NCBI GenBank assembly: GCA_900768785.1
Contig: CAAGEG010000011.1
Coordinates: 1 to 27,379 of the forward strand
Length of the DNA stretch: 27,379 nucleotides
Direction: 5' to 3'
Origin: an uncultured Prevotella sp.
Lineage (GTDB): Bacteria; Bacteroidota; Bacteroidia; Bacteroidales; Bacteroidaceae
Shown here: in pieces, positions 8,431 to 15,526 of the stretch
How positions within the stretch are numbered: position 1 is the stretch's first letter
Layout: each line of letters opens with the position of its first letter
Translations under genes and position numbers: made by a program
The notes under the pieces: model-generated
Seen by the model: the letters and a program-made list of their open reading frames with translations, nothing else
Databases searched by the model: none
What the model was told of the DNA's origin: nothing

Positions 8431-8464
8431 ACGGCAATATATCTATGTAATGATATACTGCCGT
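8431..8464 (-). repeat. Strong intra-operon hairpin between symporter and dehydrogenase genes
   Basis: ACGGCAATATATC (8431-8443) and GATATACTGCCGT (8452-8464) form a 13-bp stem with an 8-base loop. The single mismatch becomes a G-U pair in the minus-strand transcript. No T-run follows on the minus strand, so it is not a standard terminator. It may protect the upstream message from 3' decay or set unequal expression of symporter and enzyme genes. Confidence 0.7.
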
Positions 8465-8476
8465 CAAGAACACTAA

Positions 8477-10060
8477 TTATACATTCTTCTTGTTTTTCTC
8501 GGCTCGTCTTTCCTCTAAATAACCCCATATAGTGAGGTCCTTACTTGCAAGCGGAGTCTTGAATAATAGGCTCGCAAAATAACCTACAATAAGAACAATA
8601 AGGTGGCTATATACACCGAGCATATATGTGGAATGCTTGAAATTCCATTCTCCAAGATCTAATAGTAATTGTTTCTCACCATTTCCCATGTCAAAAGGTT
8701 TTGAAGTAAGTACGGCATAAGCTGTAAACAATACAGCAGCAGCAATACCAATATATAGTCCTTGCCAATTTGCGCGACGGCTAAATAGACCAAGTAAGAA
8801 TATACCTACTATTCCGGCAGAGATAATTGCATATAGTCCGAATAGAGAACCAAGCACGCCTTGACCACCCATCTTAACATATAATAATGCAACGAGAATG
8901 CTTCCAATGCCTACAATTAATACTGAGACTTTTCCAATCCATAGTTTCAAGCGGTCACTCGCTTTCGGATTTATACGTGAATAAAAGTCTTCAACCACGC
9001 AAGCTGATATACAGTTAATGCTACTATCTATACTTGATATAGCACCCGCAGCAAGAGCTGCTATAATCAAGCCTGTAATACCAACAGGCATTTTTGTTGC
9101 AATGAAGAAAGGAAATACTTCATCGTCCTTAATACCCTCAGGAAGAATTCCTGTATTAATATGATAATAAACAAAGAGACACGTTCCGACGAACATAAAC
9201 AAAGCCCATGCCGGCACACTCATCAGAACACCAAGATAAGATGCCTTTTTAGCACTCTTATCATCACGTGCTGTGAGATATCGTTGCACTATACTCTGGT
9301 CTGTTCCGTATTTTTGAACTGCATAAAACATACCATTAAGAACCATTACAAGGAATGTGGTGTTTACGAGATCCAATGTATAAGGTCCGAAATCTATTTT
9401 GTCATACTGTGCAGCAATGCTGAATATTGTTGCAGGTCCACCATCTGTCAAATAGAATAACATGCCTATCGTTAACAAACCGCCGAGAATTAGCAAGAAT
9501 CCTTGTGCTACGTCCATCCAAATAATGGCTTCCATACCACCGAGATAAGTAAGAAGAATAATCACAACTCCTATACAAACGATAATCAGATTAATATCTA
9601 ATCCTCCCATAAACATCGCCATGGCAAGTCCCATCAGGTAAAGTACAGCTCCCATCTTTGAGAAATTCTCAAGAATAAAAGCTACTGAGCTATAGAAACG
9701 TGCAAAAGCGCCGAAACGTCTTTCAAAATATTCGTATGTACTAAGCTTGATTACCTTTCGGTATAGTGGTACAATAAAACCGATGAGTCCTACAAGAACA
9801 ACAGGAACCATAAGACCTTGAACAAGCAAAATCCAGTTCCCACCATATGCAGCTCCCGGATATGCAAGGAATGTAACGCTACTTATAATAGTAGCAAACA
9901 TTGACATACCTACTGCCCATGCAGGAATATTACCGCCTGCTGCGAAGTATGCATTCGTTGATTTCTGTTTTCTTGAGAACCATATTCCTACTAAAACAGC
10001 TACGAGTACAGAGATAATTACTATTAGGTAGTCTATCCAGTGTAAGGTTGTGTGTATCAT
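8477..10060 (-). CDS. Sodium/solute symporter (SSS family)
   Basis: Inner-membrane transporter using the sodium gradient to import an organic solute. The 527 residues contain about 13 hydrophobic segments. SSS features: the AGGNIPAWAVGMSMFAT segment at 41-57 in TM1-TM2, TYLGGMEAIIWMDVAQG at 171-187 (close to the family signature), GTDQSIVQRYLTARD at 252-266, and the serine-rich SSIDSS at 342-347 where the family's second sodium site lies. It sits second in the five-gene operon, 27 bases after the aldolase gene, so it probably imports the operon's substrate. Some relatives carry sialic acid, sugars or carboxylates. The sequence does not say which applies here, though a sugar acid would fit the neighbours. 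Confidence 0.93.
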   Translation of the reverse strand: MIHTTLHWIDYLIVIISVLVAVLVGIWFSRKQKSTNAYFAAGGNIPAWAVGMSMFATIISSVTFLAYPGAAYGGNWILLVQGLMVPVVLVGLIGFIVPLYRKVIKLSTYEYFERRFGAFARFYSSVAFILENFSKMGAVLYLMGLAMAMFMGGLDINLIIVCIGVVIILLTYLGGMEAIIWMDVAQGFLLILGGLLTIGMLFYLTDGGPATIFSIAAQYDKIDFGPYTLDLVNTTFLVMVLNGMFYAVQKYGTDQSIVQRYLTARDDKSAKKASYLGVLMSVPAWALFMFVGTCLFVYYHINTGILPEGIKDDEVFPFFIATKMPVGITGLIIAALAAGAISSIDSSINCISACVVEDFYSRINPKASDRLKLWIGKVSVLIVGIGSILVALLYVKMGGQGVLGSLFGLYAIISAGIVGIFLLGLFSRRANWQGLYIGIAAAVLFTAYAVLTSKPFDMGNGEKQLLLDLGEWNFKHSTYMLGVYSHLIVLIVGYFASLLFKTPLASKDLTIWGYLEERRAEKNKKNV

Positions 10061-10087
10061 GTTAGATTATTAAGGTAATTAAGGTGA

Positions 10088-10999
10088 TTAAATATTCGTC
10101 TTTACAATGTCTTTAGCTGCGTTTTGTATTCTTGCAACTATATCTTCAGGTAATTCTGTAAGAGGAGGAAGCATGTGCGGTTCACATAGTCCTGCCATCT
10201 TCATTATGACTTTTAAACCTGCTAAAGATTGACCGAGAGTTAGCCCTTCCGTGTTAATCTTTCCGATTTCTATTGTATATTGTTGTAGCTTTTCTGCTGT
10301 TTCTTTATCTCCATTTATGCCTGCAACGAACAAATCTCTATATGCTTGGGGTAGATAATTGCCAACACTCGGCACAATACCGTCTGCTCCGAGCTCAAGA
10401 GCTTTGGCTGAATTGGCAGCACAACCGCAAAAATAAGCAAAGTCTTCTCTATCTTTAAACATAGAAAGCGCTTCTTCCATACGTGGAATGTTGTTTTCCG
10501 AGTCTTTCAAACCGACAATATTTGGATGATGACTAAGTCTCTCTATAATGTCAAGAGGTATGCTCATGTGTGTCGTAATAGTAATGTTATACAACATAAG
10601 TGGCACAGTTAAGAAGTCTGCCATGTCTTTATAGTATCCGTACATCTGTTCGGGTGTAAGTGCATAATAGCATGGAAGAGTTGCTGCTATAACATCTGCA
10701 CCGGCTGCAATAAATCTTTCTGCAGCTGATTTCTGCTCTGCAATACAATTACCTGCAAGACCTGCATATATTGTGATGCGACCTTTAGCAGTGCGAGATG
10801 CCGCTTCAATCATCTTTACTCCATACTCTACAGGAACAGAATTTCCTTCTCCTGTTGTTCCCATTATTAGGGCAGAGACTTCATTCTTTGCAAAATTTTC
10901 AATTATACGTTCTACTGCTGCTACATCAATGTCACCATTGCTTGCTATGGGGGTTACCATAGGAACCACAACTCCGTGGTATTTGTTAAGACTTTTCAT
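10088..10999 (-). CDS. DapA-family class I aldolase (not lysine biosynthesis)
   Basis: TIM-barrel lyase of the dihydrodipicolinate synthase / N-acetylneuraminate lyase family. In 303 residues one sees GTTGEG at 47-52, the catalytic tyrosine Y137 (LYNIT) and the Schiff-base lysine K165 (GLKDS). The DHDPS arginine five residues after that tyrosine (YNVPSR) is Thr here (YNITIT), so it should not use aspartate semialdehyde as lysine-pathway DapA does. Known alternatives in the family are 2-keto-3-deoxy sugar-acid aldolases, N-acetylneuraminate lyase and sugar-acid dehydratases. As first gene of an operon with a symporter, alcohol dehydrogenase and threonate-type enzymes, a pyruvate-forming aldolase for a 2-keto-3-deoxy sugar acid is the best guess. 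Confidence 0.85.
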   Translation of the reverse strand: MKSLNKYHGVVVPMVTPIASNGDIDVAAVERIIENFAKNEVSALIMGTTGEGNSVPVEYGVKMIEAASRTAKGRITIYAGLAGNCIAEQKSAAERFIAAGADVIAATLPCYYALTPEQMYGYYKDMADFLTVPLMLYNITITTHMSIPLDIIERLSHHPNIVGLKDSENNIPRMEEALSMFKDREDFAYFCGCAANSAKALELGADGIVPSVGNYLPQAYRDLFVAGINGDKETAEKLQQYTIEIGKINTEGLTLGQSLAGLKVIMKMAGLCEPHMLPPLTELPEDIVARIQNAAKDIVKTNI

Positions 11000-11032
11000 T
11001 ATTAAAGATATGTTTAATTGGTTTTTCGGTTA

Positions 11033-11040
11033 CAAAAATA
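11033..11040 (-). promoter_or_regulatory. Probable -7 box of the acid-sugar operon
   Basis: TATTTTTG on the minus strand, about 33 bases ahead of the aldolase start codon, fits TAnnTTTG. The -33 position reads AATG, a poor match, which would suit a promoter that needs an activator. Confidence 0.45.
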
Positions 11041-11127
11041 TATTTTTTTAACGAGTTGTCATTATTTTTATTATAAAAAAAGACTTTCGTTTTTTGATAT
11101 TGTAACCTTACATTTTGAATCAGTTCT

Positions 11128-11168
11128 AAAAACATCCGAAAACAATAACATTGTTATAGGATGTTTTT
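11128..11168. repeat. Terminator-like hairpin in a divergent spacer
   Basis: A 10-bp perfect stem AAAAACATCC / GGATGTTTTT surrounds a loop that folds again (ATAAC-ATT-GTTAT). Both strands end in five T after a GGATG or CCTAC base, so it could stop transcription in either direction. A smaller hairpin of the same kind stands at 11179-11199. Confidence 0.6.
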
Positions 11169-11426
11169 AAAAGATTTTAAAAGAGTAAATATCTCTTTTT
11201 AATGATTTATTTCAGCACTATATAGTTACGATAATTTTAGCTAATTGCCAAATTTTAAGGTACTTATTTTTCGTCGAGCCCTCGTTTATTAATAAATAGA
11301 TTTGCTTACACATTTAATTATGTGTGTTTTACAAAGTTTCCTCTTATTAAAACAAATAGAATAGAGAAACGTATTGCTTATTAAGATTTCTGAAGCTATA
11401 AATAATGACTATACAAACTTTTATTG

Positions 11427-11434
11427 TATTTTTG
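11427..11434 (+). promoter_or_regulatory. Probable -7 box of nspC
   Basis: TATTTTTG fits TAnnTTTG and lies 48 bases ahead of the start codon, predicting a leader of about 40 bases. The -33 position (11404-11407) reads AATG, only a partial match. Confidence 0.5.
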
Positions 11435-11482
11435 CAAACACATCTTTAATAAAATTGCAGTCATATACCTTATAATAAATAT

Positions 11483-12658
11483 ATGAATAACTTAAACCAT
11501 ATTTACGACAGTCTCACAGGTCCTTGTTACATATTAGAAGAAGACCGTTTGAGAGACAATCTCAAGTTGATTAAGAGTGTTGCCGATGAAACATGTGTTG
11601 AGATAATACTTGCTTTTAAGGCATTTGCTTTATGGAAAACGTTTCCAATATTTAGAGAATACATTTCGTCAACAACGGCAAGTTCGCTTGCAGAAGCTCG
11701 TTTGGCATTAGAAAAGTTTGGAAATAAGGCGCATACCTTCTCACCTGCCTATACAGCAAAAGAGATAAATGATATTGCTAAATGCTCAAGTCATATCACA
11801 TTTAATTCGTTGTCGCAATATGCCGATTACCATGTTGCTGCCCTGAAAGCCAATAAAGAGTTGAGTTTGGGATTGCGTATCAACCCCGAATATTCAGAAG
11901 TAGGCACAGCTTTATATAATCCTTGTGCACCCGGAACACGCTTTGGAGTGACTGCTGACAAGCTGCCAGACACTCTTCCGAAGGATATAGAGGGTTTTCA
12001 TTGCCATTGTCATTGTGAGAGTGGAGCCGATGTGTTTAAACGAACTTTGAAACATATATCAGATAAGTTTGAGAAATGGTTTGGTCAAATACATTGGATA
12101 AACTTCGGCGGTGGGCATCTTATGACTCGCAATGACTATGATGTTGAATTGCTTAAATCTGTTTTGAGAGACTTTAAAAGCCGTTATCCTCATCTTAAAG
12201 TAATACTTGAACCCGGTAGTGCCTTTGCTTGGCAAACAGGACAATTAGTTTCTCATGTCGTAGATATAGTTGAAGACAGAGGATTCCGTACAGCTGTGCT
12301 TGATGTTAGTTTTACTTGTCATATGCCAGACTGTCTTGAAATGCCTTATATGCCTGTTGTGAGAGGTGCAAATATTGTTGGCGAGGCAGATGATGTTGCA
12401 GCTGCCGCTCAAGAAAATGTTTATAGATTAGGCGGTAACAGTTGCCTGGCAGGTGACTTTATGGGACTTTGGCAATTTGAAAAATCGTTGCAAAAGGGTG
12501 ACATTATAGTATTTGAAGATATGATACATTATACAACCGTAAAAACAAATATGTTTAATGGTATCAGTCATCCTTCTATAGCCATGCTACATAGTGACGG
12601 AAGATTGGAAATGTTGCGAGAATATACTTATGAAGATTATTTTAACAGAATGGATTAA
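11483..12658 (+). CDS. nspC: Carboxynorspermidine/carboxyspermidine decarboxylase
   Basis: PLP-dependent decarboxylase making norspermidine or spermidine from its carboxy precursor, the last step of the alternative polyamine route used by many gut Bacteroidetes. It belongs to the alanine-racemase-fold (DAP/ornithine decarboxylase) group. In 391 residues: PLP lysine K46 in ILAFKAFALW, which is typical of NspC; GFHCHCHCESGADVF at 171-185; FGGGH at 208-212; the phosphate-binding region EPGSA at 243-247; and the C-terminal active-site cysteine C321 in GGNSCLAGD, supplied across the dimer. It is flanked by spacers of 483 and 354 bases, so it is probably transcribed alone. Its partner carboxynorspermidine dehydrogenase is not in this window. 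Confidence 0.93.
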   Translation: MNNLNHIYDSLTGPCYILEEDRLRDNLKLIKSVADETCVEIILAFKAFALWKTFPIFREYISSTTASSLAEARLALEKFGNKAHTFSPAYTAKEINDIAKCSSHITFNSLSQYADYHVAALKANKELSLGLRINPEYSEVGTALYNPCAPGTRFGVTADKLPDTLPKDIEGFHCHCHCESGADVFKRTLKHISDKFEKWFGQIHWINFGGGHLMTRNDYDVELLKSVLRDFKSRYPHLKVILEPGSAFAWQTGQLVSHVVDIVEDRGFRTAVLDVSFTCHMPDCLEMPYMPVVRGANIVGEADDVAAAAQENVYRLGGNSCLAGDFMGLWQFEKSLQKGDIIVFEDMIHYTTVKTNMFNGISHPSIAMLHSDGRLEMLREYTYEDYFNRMD

Positions 12659-12770
12659 TTGAATTTATAATCTCACTAAAAAATGGTCTTTAAATTAAAT
12701 TGCGGACTTAAAAAATATAATTCTAAAAGATACGACTAATACTATTCTTGTGTTTAAGCAAAACAGAGTT

Positions 12771-12807
12771 TGAGTTTAGGTCAAATAGCATATGAGTTTA
12801 GCCCAAA
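12771..12807 (+). repeat. Two-copy direct repeat, possible operator
   Basis: TGAGTTTAGgtCAAA at 12771-12785 and TGAGTTTAGccCAAA at 12793-12807 share 13 of 15 bases with a 22-base repeat period, about two turns of DNA. They lie roughly 170-200 bases upstream of the predicted nhaD transcription start. A binding site is an inference from spacing alone. Confidence 0.45.
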
Positions 12808-12977
12808 CAATTGTTATGACAAATATATTTGTAAAATTTCTATATTGTTTTTTTGGCTTATTGTTTATGTACATTATATGAAATATAATTTTCTTTATTT
12901 ATAGCGTAGTTTAACGTTAACTGCCGTTAAAGAAACGTTTTTTTAGGACTATTATTTTTCTCTTAAATATTATTTTG

Positions 12978-13008
12978 TAAATTTGTAGCGTGATAAATTC
13001 AGGAGGCT
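12978..13008 (+). promoter_or_regulatory. nhaD promoter -7 box and strong Shine-Dalgarno site
   Basis: TAAATTTG (12978-12985), followed directly by TAGC, is a typical Bacteroidetes -7 element; the -33 position is TTTT. AGGAGG at 13001-13006 is a full Shine-Dalgarno sequence six bases before the ATG, stronger than at any other gene in the window, and it fixes the nhaD start. Confidence 0.65.
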
Positions 13009-13012
13009 CGTT

Positions 13013-14428
13013 ATGACGCTTGTAATCGTTTCAATATTAATTATAGGCTATATTCTTATATCTATGGGGCATGCCACAAAAATGAATCGTGCGGCAATAG
13101 CCATGTTTATGGGAACGGTTGGTTGGGTGTTATATATTTGTTATGGTACTGATTTTGTTATGAGTGAGCATGCGGCAGACTATTCCGTATTCCTTTCTGA
13201 GAATTCCGTAACCGGTGATACTGTTAAGCAGTATATTTCAAGAAATCTTTTTCTTAAGTATGTTGGAGGAGGGGCTGAAATAGTTCTGTTTCTTCTTGCT
13301 ACGATGACTATTGTAGAAATTCTCAACAACAACGGTTGTTTTGATTTTATATCACAATGGATAAAGACACGCAATAGTATTCAAATGTTGTGGATAATGT
13401 CTATTATTACCTTTGCTATTTCTGCAAATCTTGACAATCTTACCACGACAACGATGATGCTTGTCATTATGCATAAATTGTTGCCCAACAGACGCCAACG
13501 CATGATATATGGAAGTGCTATTGTTATTGCGGCGAATTGTGGAGGAGCTCTCACGGTGATAGGTGACCCAAATGGTCTTGTGCTTTGGAACAATGGAGCT
13601 GTGACGGCTTCTAATTTTTCAGCATCACTCGCCATTCCTTGCATTATAGCATTTGTCGTCCCTATGTTATGGCTTGGCAAGTTGCTACCGGAACATATTG
13701 ATTTACAATCTTTCACAATGCCTTATAGAGGTGATGATACGAATCTAAATCAATGGCAACGTCTTCTCATGCTTTTTATAGGAATAGGCGGTTTGTGGTT
13801 TATACCTACGTTCCATAATATAACAAAACTAAGCCCATGTCTTGGAGCGTTATGCGTATTATCTTTATTGTGGATAGTAAATGAGGTCGTTAATAGGAAA
13901 TTGATGAATGCCGACCAGATGATACAACAGCCCGTACCGAGAGTATTACAATATGGTGTAATTCAACTTATGCTTTTTGTCATGGGTATTACACTTGCTA
14001 TAGGTGCCGTTAGAGAAACTGAATTTATTCCTCAACTCGCTGATTTTTGTGACAAGAATATAAATAATATATGGATTATGGGAGTGTTTGCCGGATTGAC
14101 AAGTTGTGTGCTTGACACTTTTGCTACATGTATGAGTTTTATTTCATTATATAATATTGTTGATGTAGAACAAACCGTCGTTTCAATGTCTGATGCATTT
14201 ACATCTACTATGGGACAAAATGGATTGTATTGGAAAATAATTGCTTACTGTTCGGCAATGGGCGGCAACGTGATGCTTATCGGCTCAATCAGCGGATTGG
14301 CACTTATGAAAATGGAACGAATACATATTGGTTGGTATATTAAGAATGTTGGACTCTTTGCTTTTTTAGGATGGTTAGGAGGATTAGCATTTATGTGGGG
14401 AATGAATAAATTATTAATAGTTTTTTAA
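13013..14428 (+). CDS. nhaD: Sodium/proton antiporter NhaD
   Basis: Inner-membrane antiporter of the ion-transporter superfamily that exports sodium (or lithium) in exchange for protons. The 471 residues form about 11-13 hydrophobic segments. Conserved polar motifs lie within membrane segments: SANLDNLTTT at 137-146 and AANCGGALTVIGDPNG at 173-188, with DTFATCMSF in the second half as a likely counterpart. An extracytoplasmic loop of about 35 residues follows the second segment. The start is fixed by an AGGAGG six bases upstream. pfkA follows after only 12 bases, so the two are probably co-transcribed. With the ATP synthase operon next, this block covers ion gradients and energy supply. Confidence 0.92.
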   Translation: MTLVIVSILIIGYILISMGHATKMNRAAIAMFMGTVGWVLYICYGTDFVMSEHAADYSVFLSENSVTGDTVKQYISRNLFLKYVGGGAEIVLFLLATMTIVEILNNNGCFDFISQWIKTRNSIQMLWIMSIITFAISANLDNLTTTTMMLVIMHKLLPNRRQRMIYGSAIVIAANCGGALTVIGDPNGLVLWNNGAVTASNFSASLAIPCIIAFVVPMLWLGKLLPEHIDLQSFTMPYRGDDTNLNQWQRLLMLFIGIGGLWFIPTFHNITKLSPCLGALCVLSLLWIVNEVVNRKLMNADQMIQQPVPRVLQYGVIQLMLFVMGITLAIGAVRETEFIPQLADFCDKNINNIWIMGVFAGLTSCVLDTFATCMSFISLYNIVDVEQTVVSMSDAFTSTMGQNGLYWKIIAYCSAMGGNVMLIGSISGLALMKMERIHIGWYIKNVGLFAFLGWLGGLAFMWGMNKLLIVF

Positions 14429-14440
14429 ATATTTGGTATT

Positions 14441-15418
14441 ATGGCAAAGGTAAAGACAATAGGTATTATGACATCCGGAGGTGATGCTCCGGGAATGAAT
14501 GCGGCTATTCGTGCCGTGACAAGAGCCGGTATATGTAATGGCTTTAAAATAAAAGGTATATATCGTGGATATGATGGTCTTATAAACAATGAAATAGTTG
14601 ATTTTACTACTGAGAATGTTAGTGGTATAATAATGTCTGGAGGAACAATATTAAAAACTGCACGAAGTCAAGAATTTAAAACTCCGGAAGGAAGAAAAAA
14701 GGCTTATGACAATATGGTTGCCAACGAGATAGATGCTCTCGTTGTAATTGGAGGTAATGGTTCTTTGACCGGAGCAATGAACTTTGCACAAGAGTTTGAT
14801 GTGCGTTGTATTGGATTACCCGGAACTATTGATAACGACTTATATGGAACAGATTCAACTATAGGTTATGATACAACATTAAATACTATCGTTGAGTGTG
14901 TTGACCGAATAAGAGATACAGCACAGAGTCACGAGCGTATATTCTTTATAGAAGTTATGGGACGTGATGCGGGATTTCTTGCACAAAATAGTGCTATTGC
15001 CTCAGGTGCAGAAGCAGCAATCATTCCCGAAGACTCTACAGATGTTGACCAGTTGGCTCGCTTCATGGAAAGAGGTATTCGTAAAAGTAAGAGAAGTTGT
15101 ATTGTAATTGTATCTGAAAGTCCTAAATGTGGCGCTTTGTATTATGCGGAACGAGTGCGTAAAGAATTTCCACACTACGATGTTAGGGTTTCTATTCTTG
15201 GCCACCTTCAAAGAGGAGGGCGTCCGACTGCACACGATCGTATTCTTGCCAGTCGTACCGGCGTTGGAGCTATAGATGCTATATTACAAGGACAACGCAA
15301 TGTTATGATTGGTGTAAGAAATAACGAAGTTGTTTATGTTCCACTTAGCGAGGCTATAAGATCAGACAAGCCATTTGACAAGAAACTCATCTCAGTTCTT
15401 GATGAATTGAGTATATAA
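14441..15418 (+). CDS. pfkA: ATP-dependent 6-phosphofructokinase
   Basis: Phosphorylates fructose 6-phosphate, committing carbon to glycolysis. The 325 residues match bacterial PfkA length. Seen: TSGGDAPGMNAAIR at 11-24; GGNGSLTGA at 104-112; the catalytic block PGTIDNDLYGTD at 127-138 with D131 as the base; MGRDAGFLA; and HLQRGG near the C-terminus. Glycine at 107 and at 128 (PGTIDND, not PKTIDND) marks the ATP-using form rather than the pyrophosphate-using form. The residue before G107 is Asn where E. coli PfkA has the magnesium-contacting Asp103. It lies 12 bases after nhaD and just ahead of the ATP synthase promoter. Confidence 0.95.
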   Translation: MAKVKTIGIMTSGGDAPGMNAAIRAVTRAGICNGFKIKGIYRGYDGLINNEIVDFTTENVSGIIMSGGTILKTARSQEFKTPEGRKKAYDNMVANEIDALVVIGGNGSLTGAMNFAQEFDVRCIGLPGTIDNDLYGTDSTIGYDTTLNTIVECVDRIRDTAQSHERIFFIEVMGRDAGFLAQNSAIASGAEAAIIPEDSTDVDQLARFMERGIRKSKRSCIVIVSESPKCGALYYAERVRKEFPHYDVRVSILGHLQRGGRPTAHDRILASRTGVGAIDAILQGQRNVMIGVRNNEVVYVPLSEAIRSDKPFDKKLISVLDELSI

Positions 15419-15459
15419 GAAATAGCGTGTTTTTTGATACAAAAAAAGTTGATAAAATG

Positions 15460-15490
15460 CTTGTTTATAGAAAACAATTTGCTAAATTTG
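15460..15490 (+). promoter_or_regulatory. Promoter of the ATP synthase operon
   Basis: CTTG (15460-15463), 19 bases, then TAAATTTG (15483-15490). The start site would be near 15497, giving a leader of about 30 bases before the atpD ATG at 15527. The frame is open upstream to an ATG at 15434, but that lies ahead of this promoter. Confidence 0.65.
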
Positions 15491-15526
15491 CGTTTTGAAA
15501 GACATGAACAAATAAATATTTTTTGT

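Larger units (their letters stand above)
11000..11482. other. Divergent intergenic region with several hairpins
   Basis: AT-rich spacer between the minus-strand catabolic operon and plus-strand nspC, with no credible ORF. It contains both promoters and four inverted repeats: AAAAACATCC/GGATGTTTTT (11128-11168), AAAAGAG/CTCTTTT (11179-11199), CGAG/CTCG (11274-11283) and ACACAT/ATGTGT (11308-11325). The first two are terminator-like on both strands, which is unexpected between divergent genes. Confidence 0.6.
12659..13012. other. Non-coding spacer upstream of nhaD
   Basis: No gene is seen. It holds a tandem TGAGTTTAG repeat (12771-12807), a 10-bp palindrome TTAACGTTAA at 12911-12920 followed by a further GTTAA, and the nhaD promoter and ribosome binding site. 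No terminator for nspC stands out. Confidence 0.55.

Noticed and set aside
15434..15526. Extended 540-residue form of AtpD
   Set aside because: The 31 extra codons precede the operon promoter and do not resemble the start of any beta subunit.
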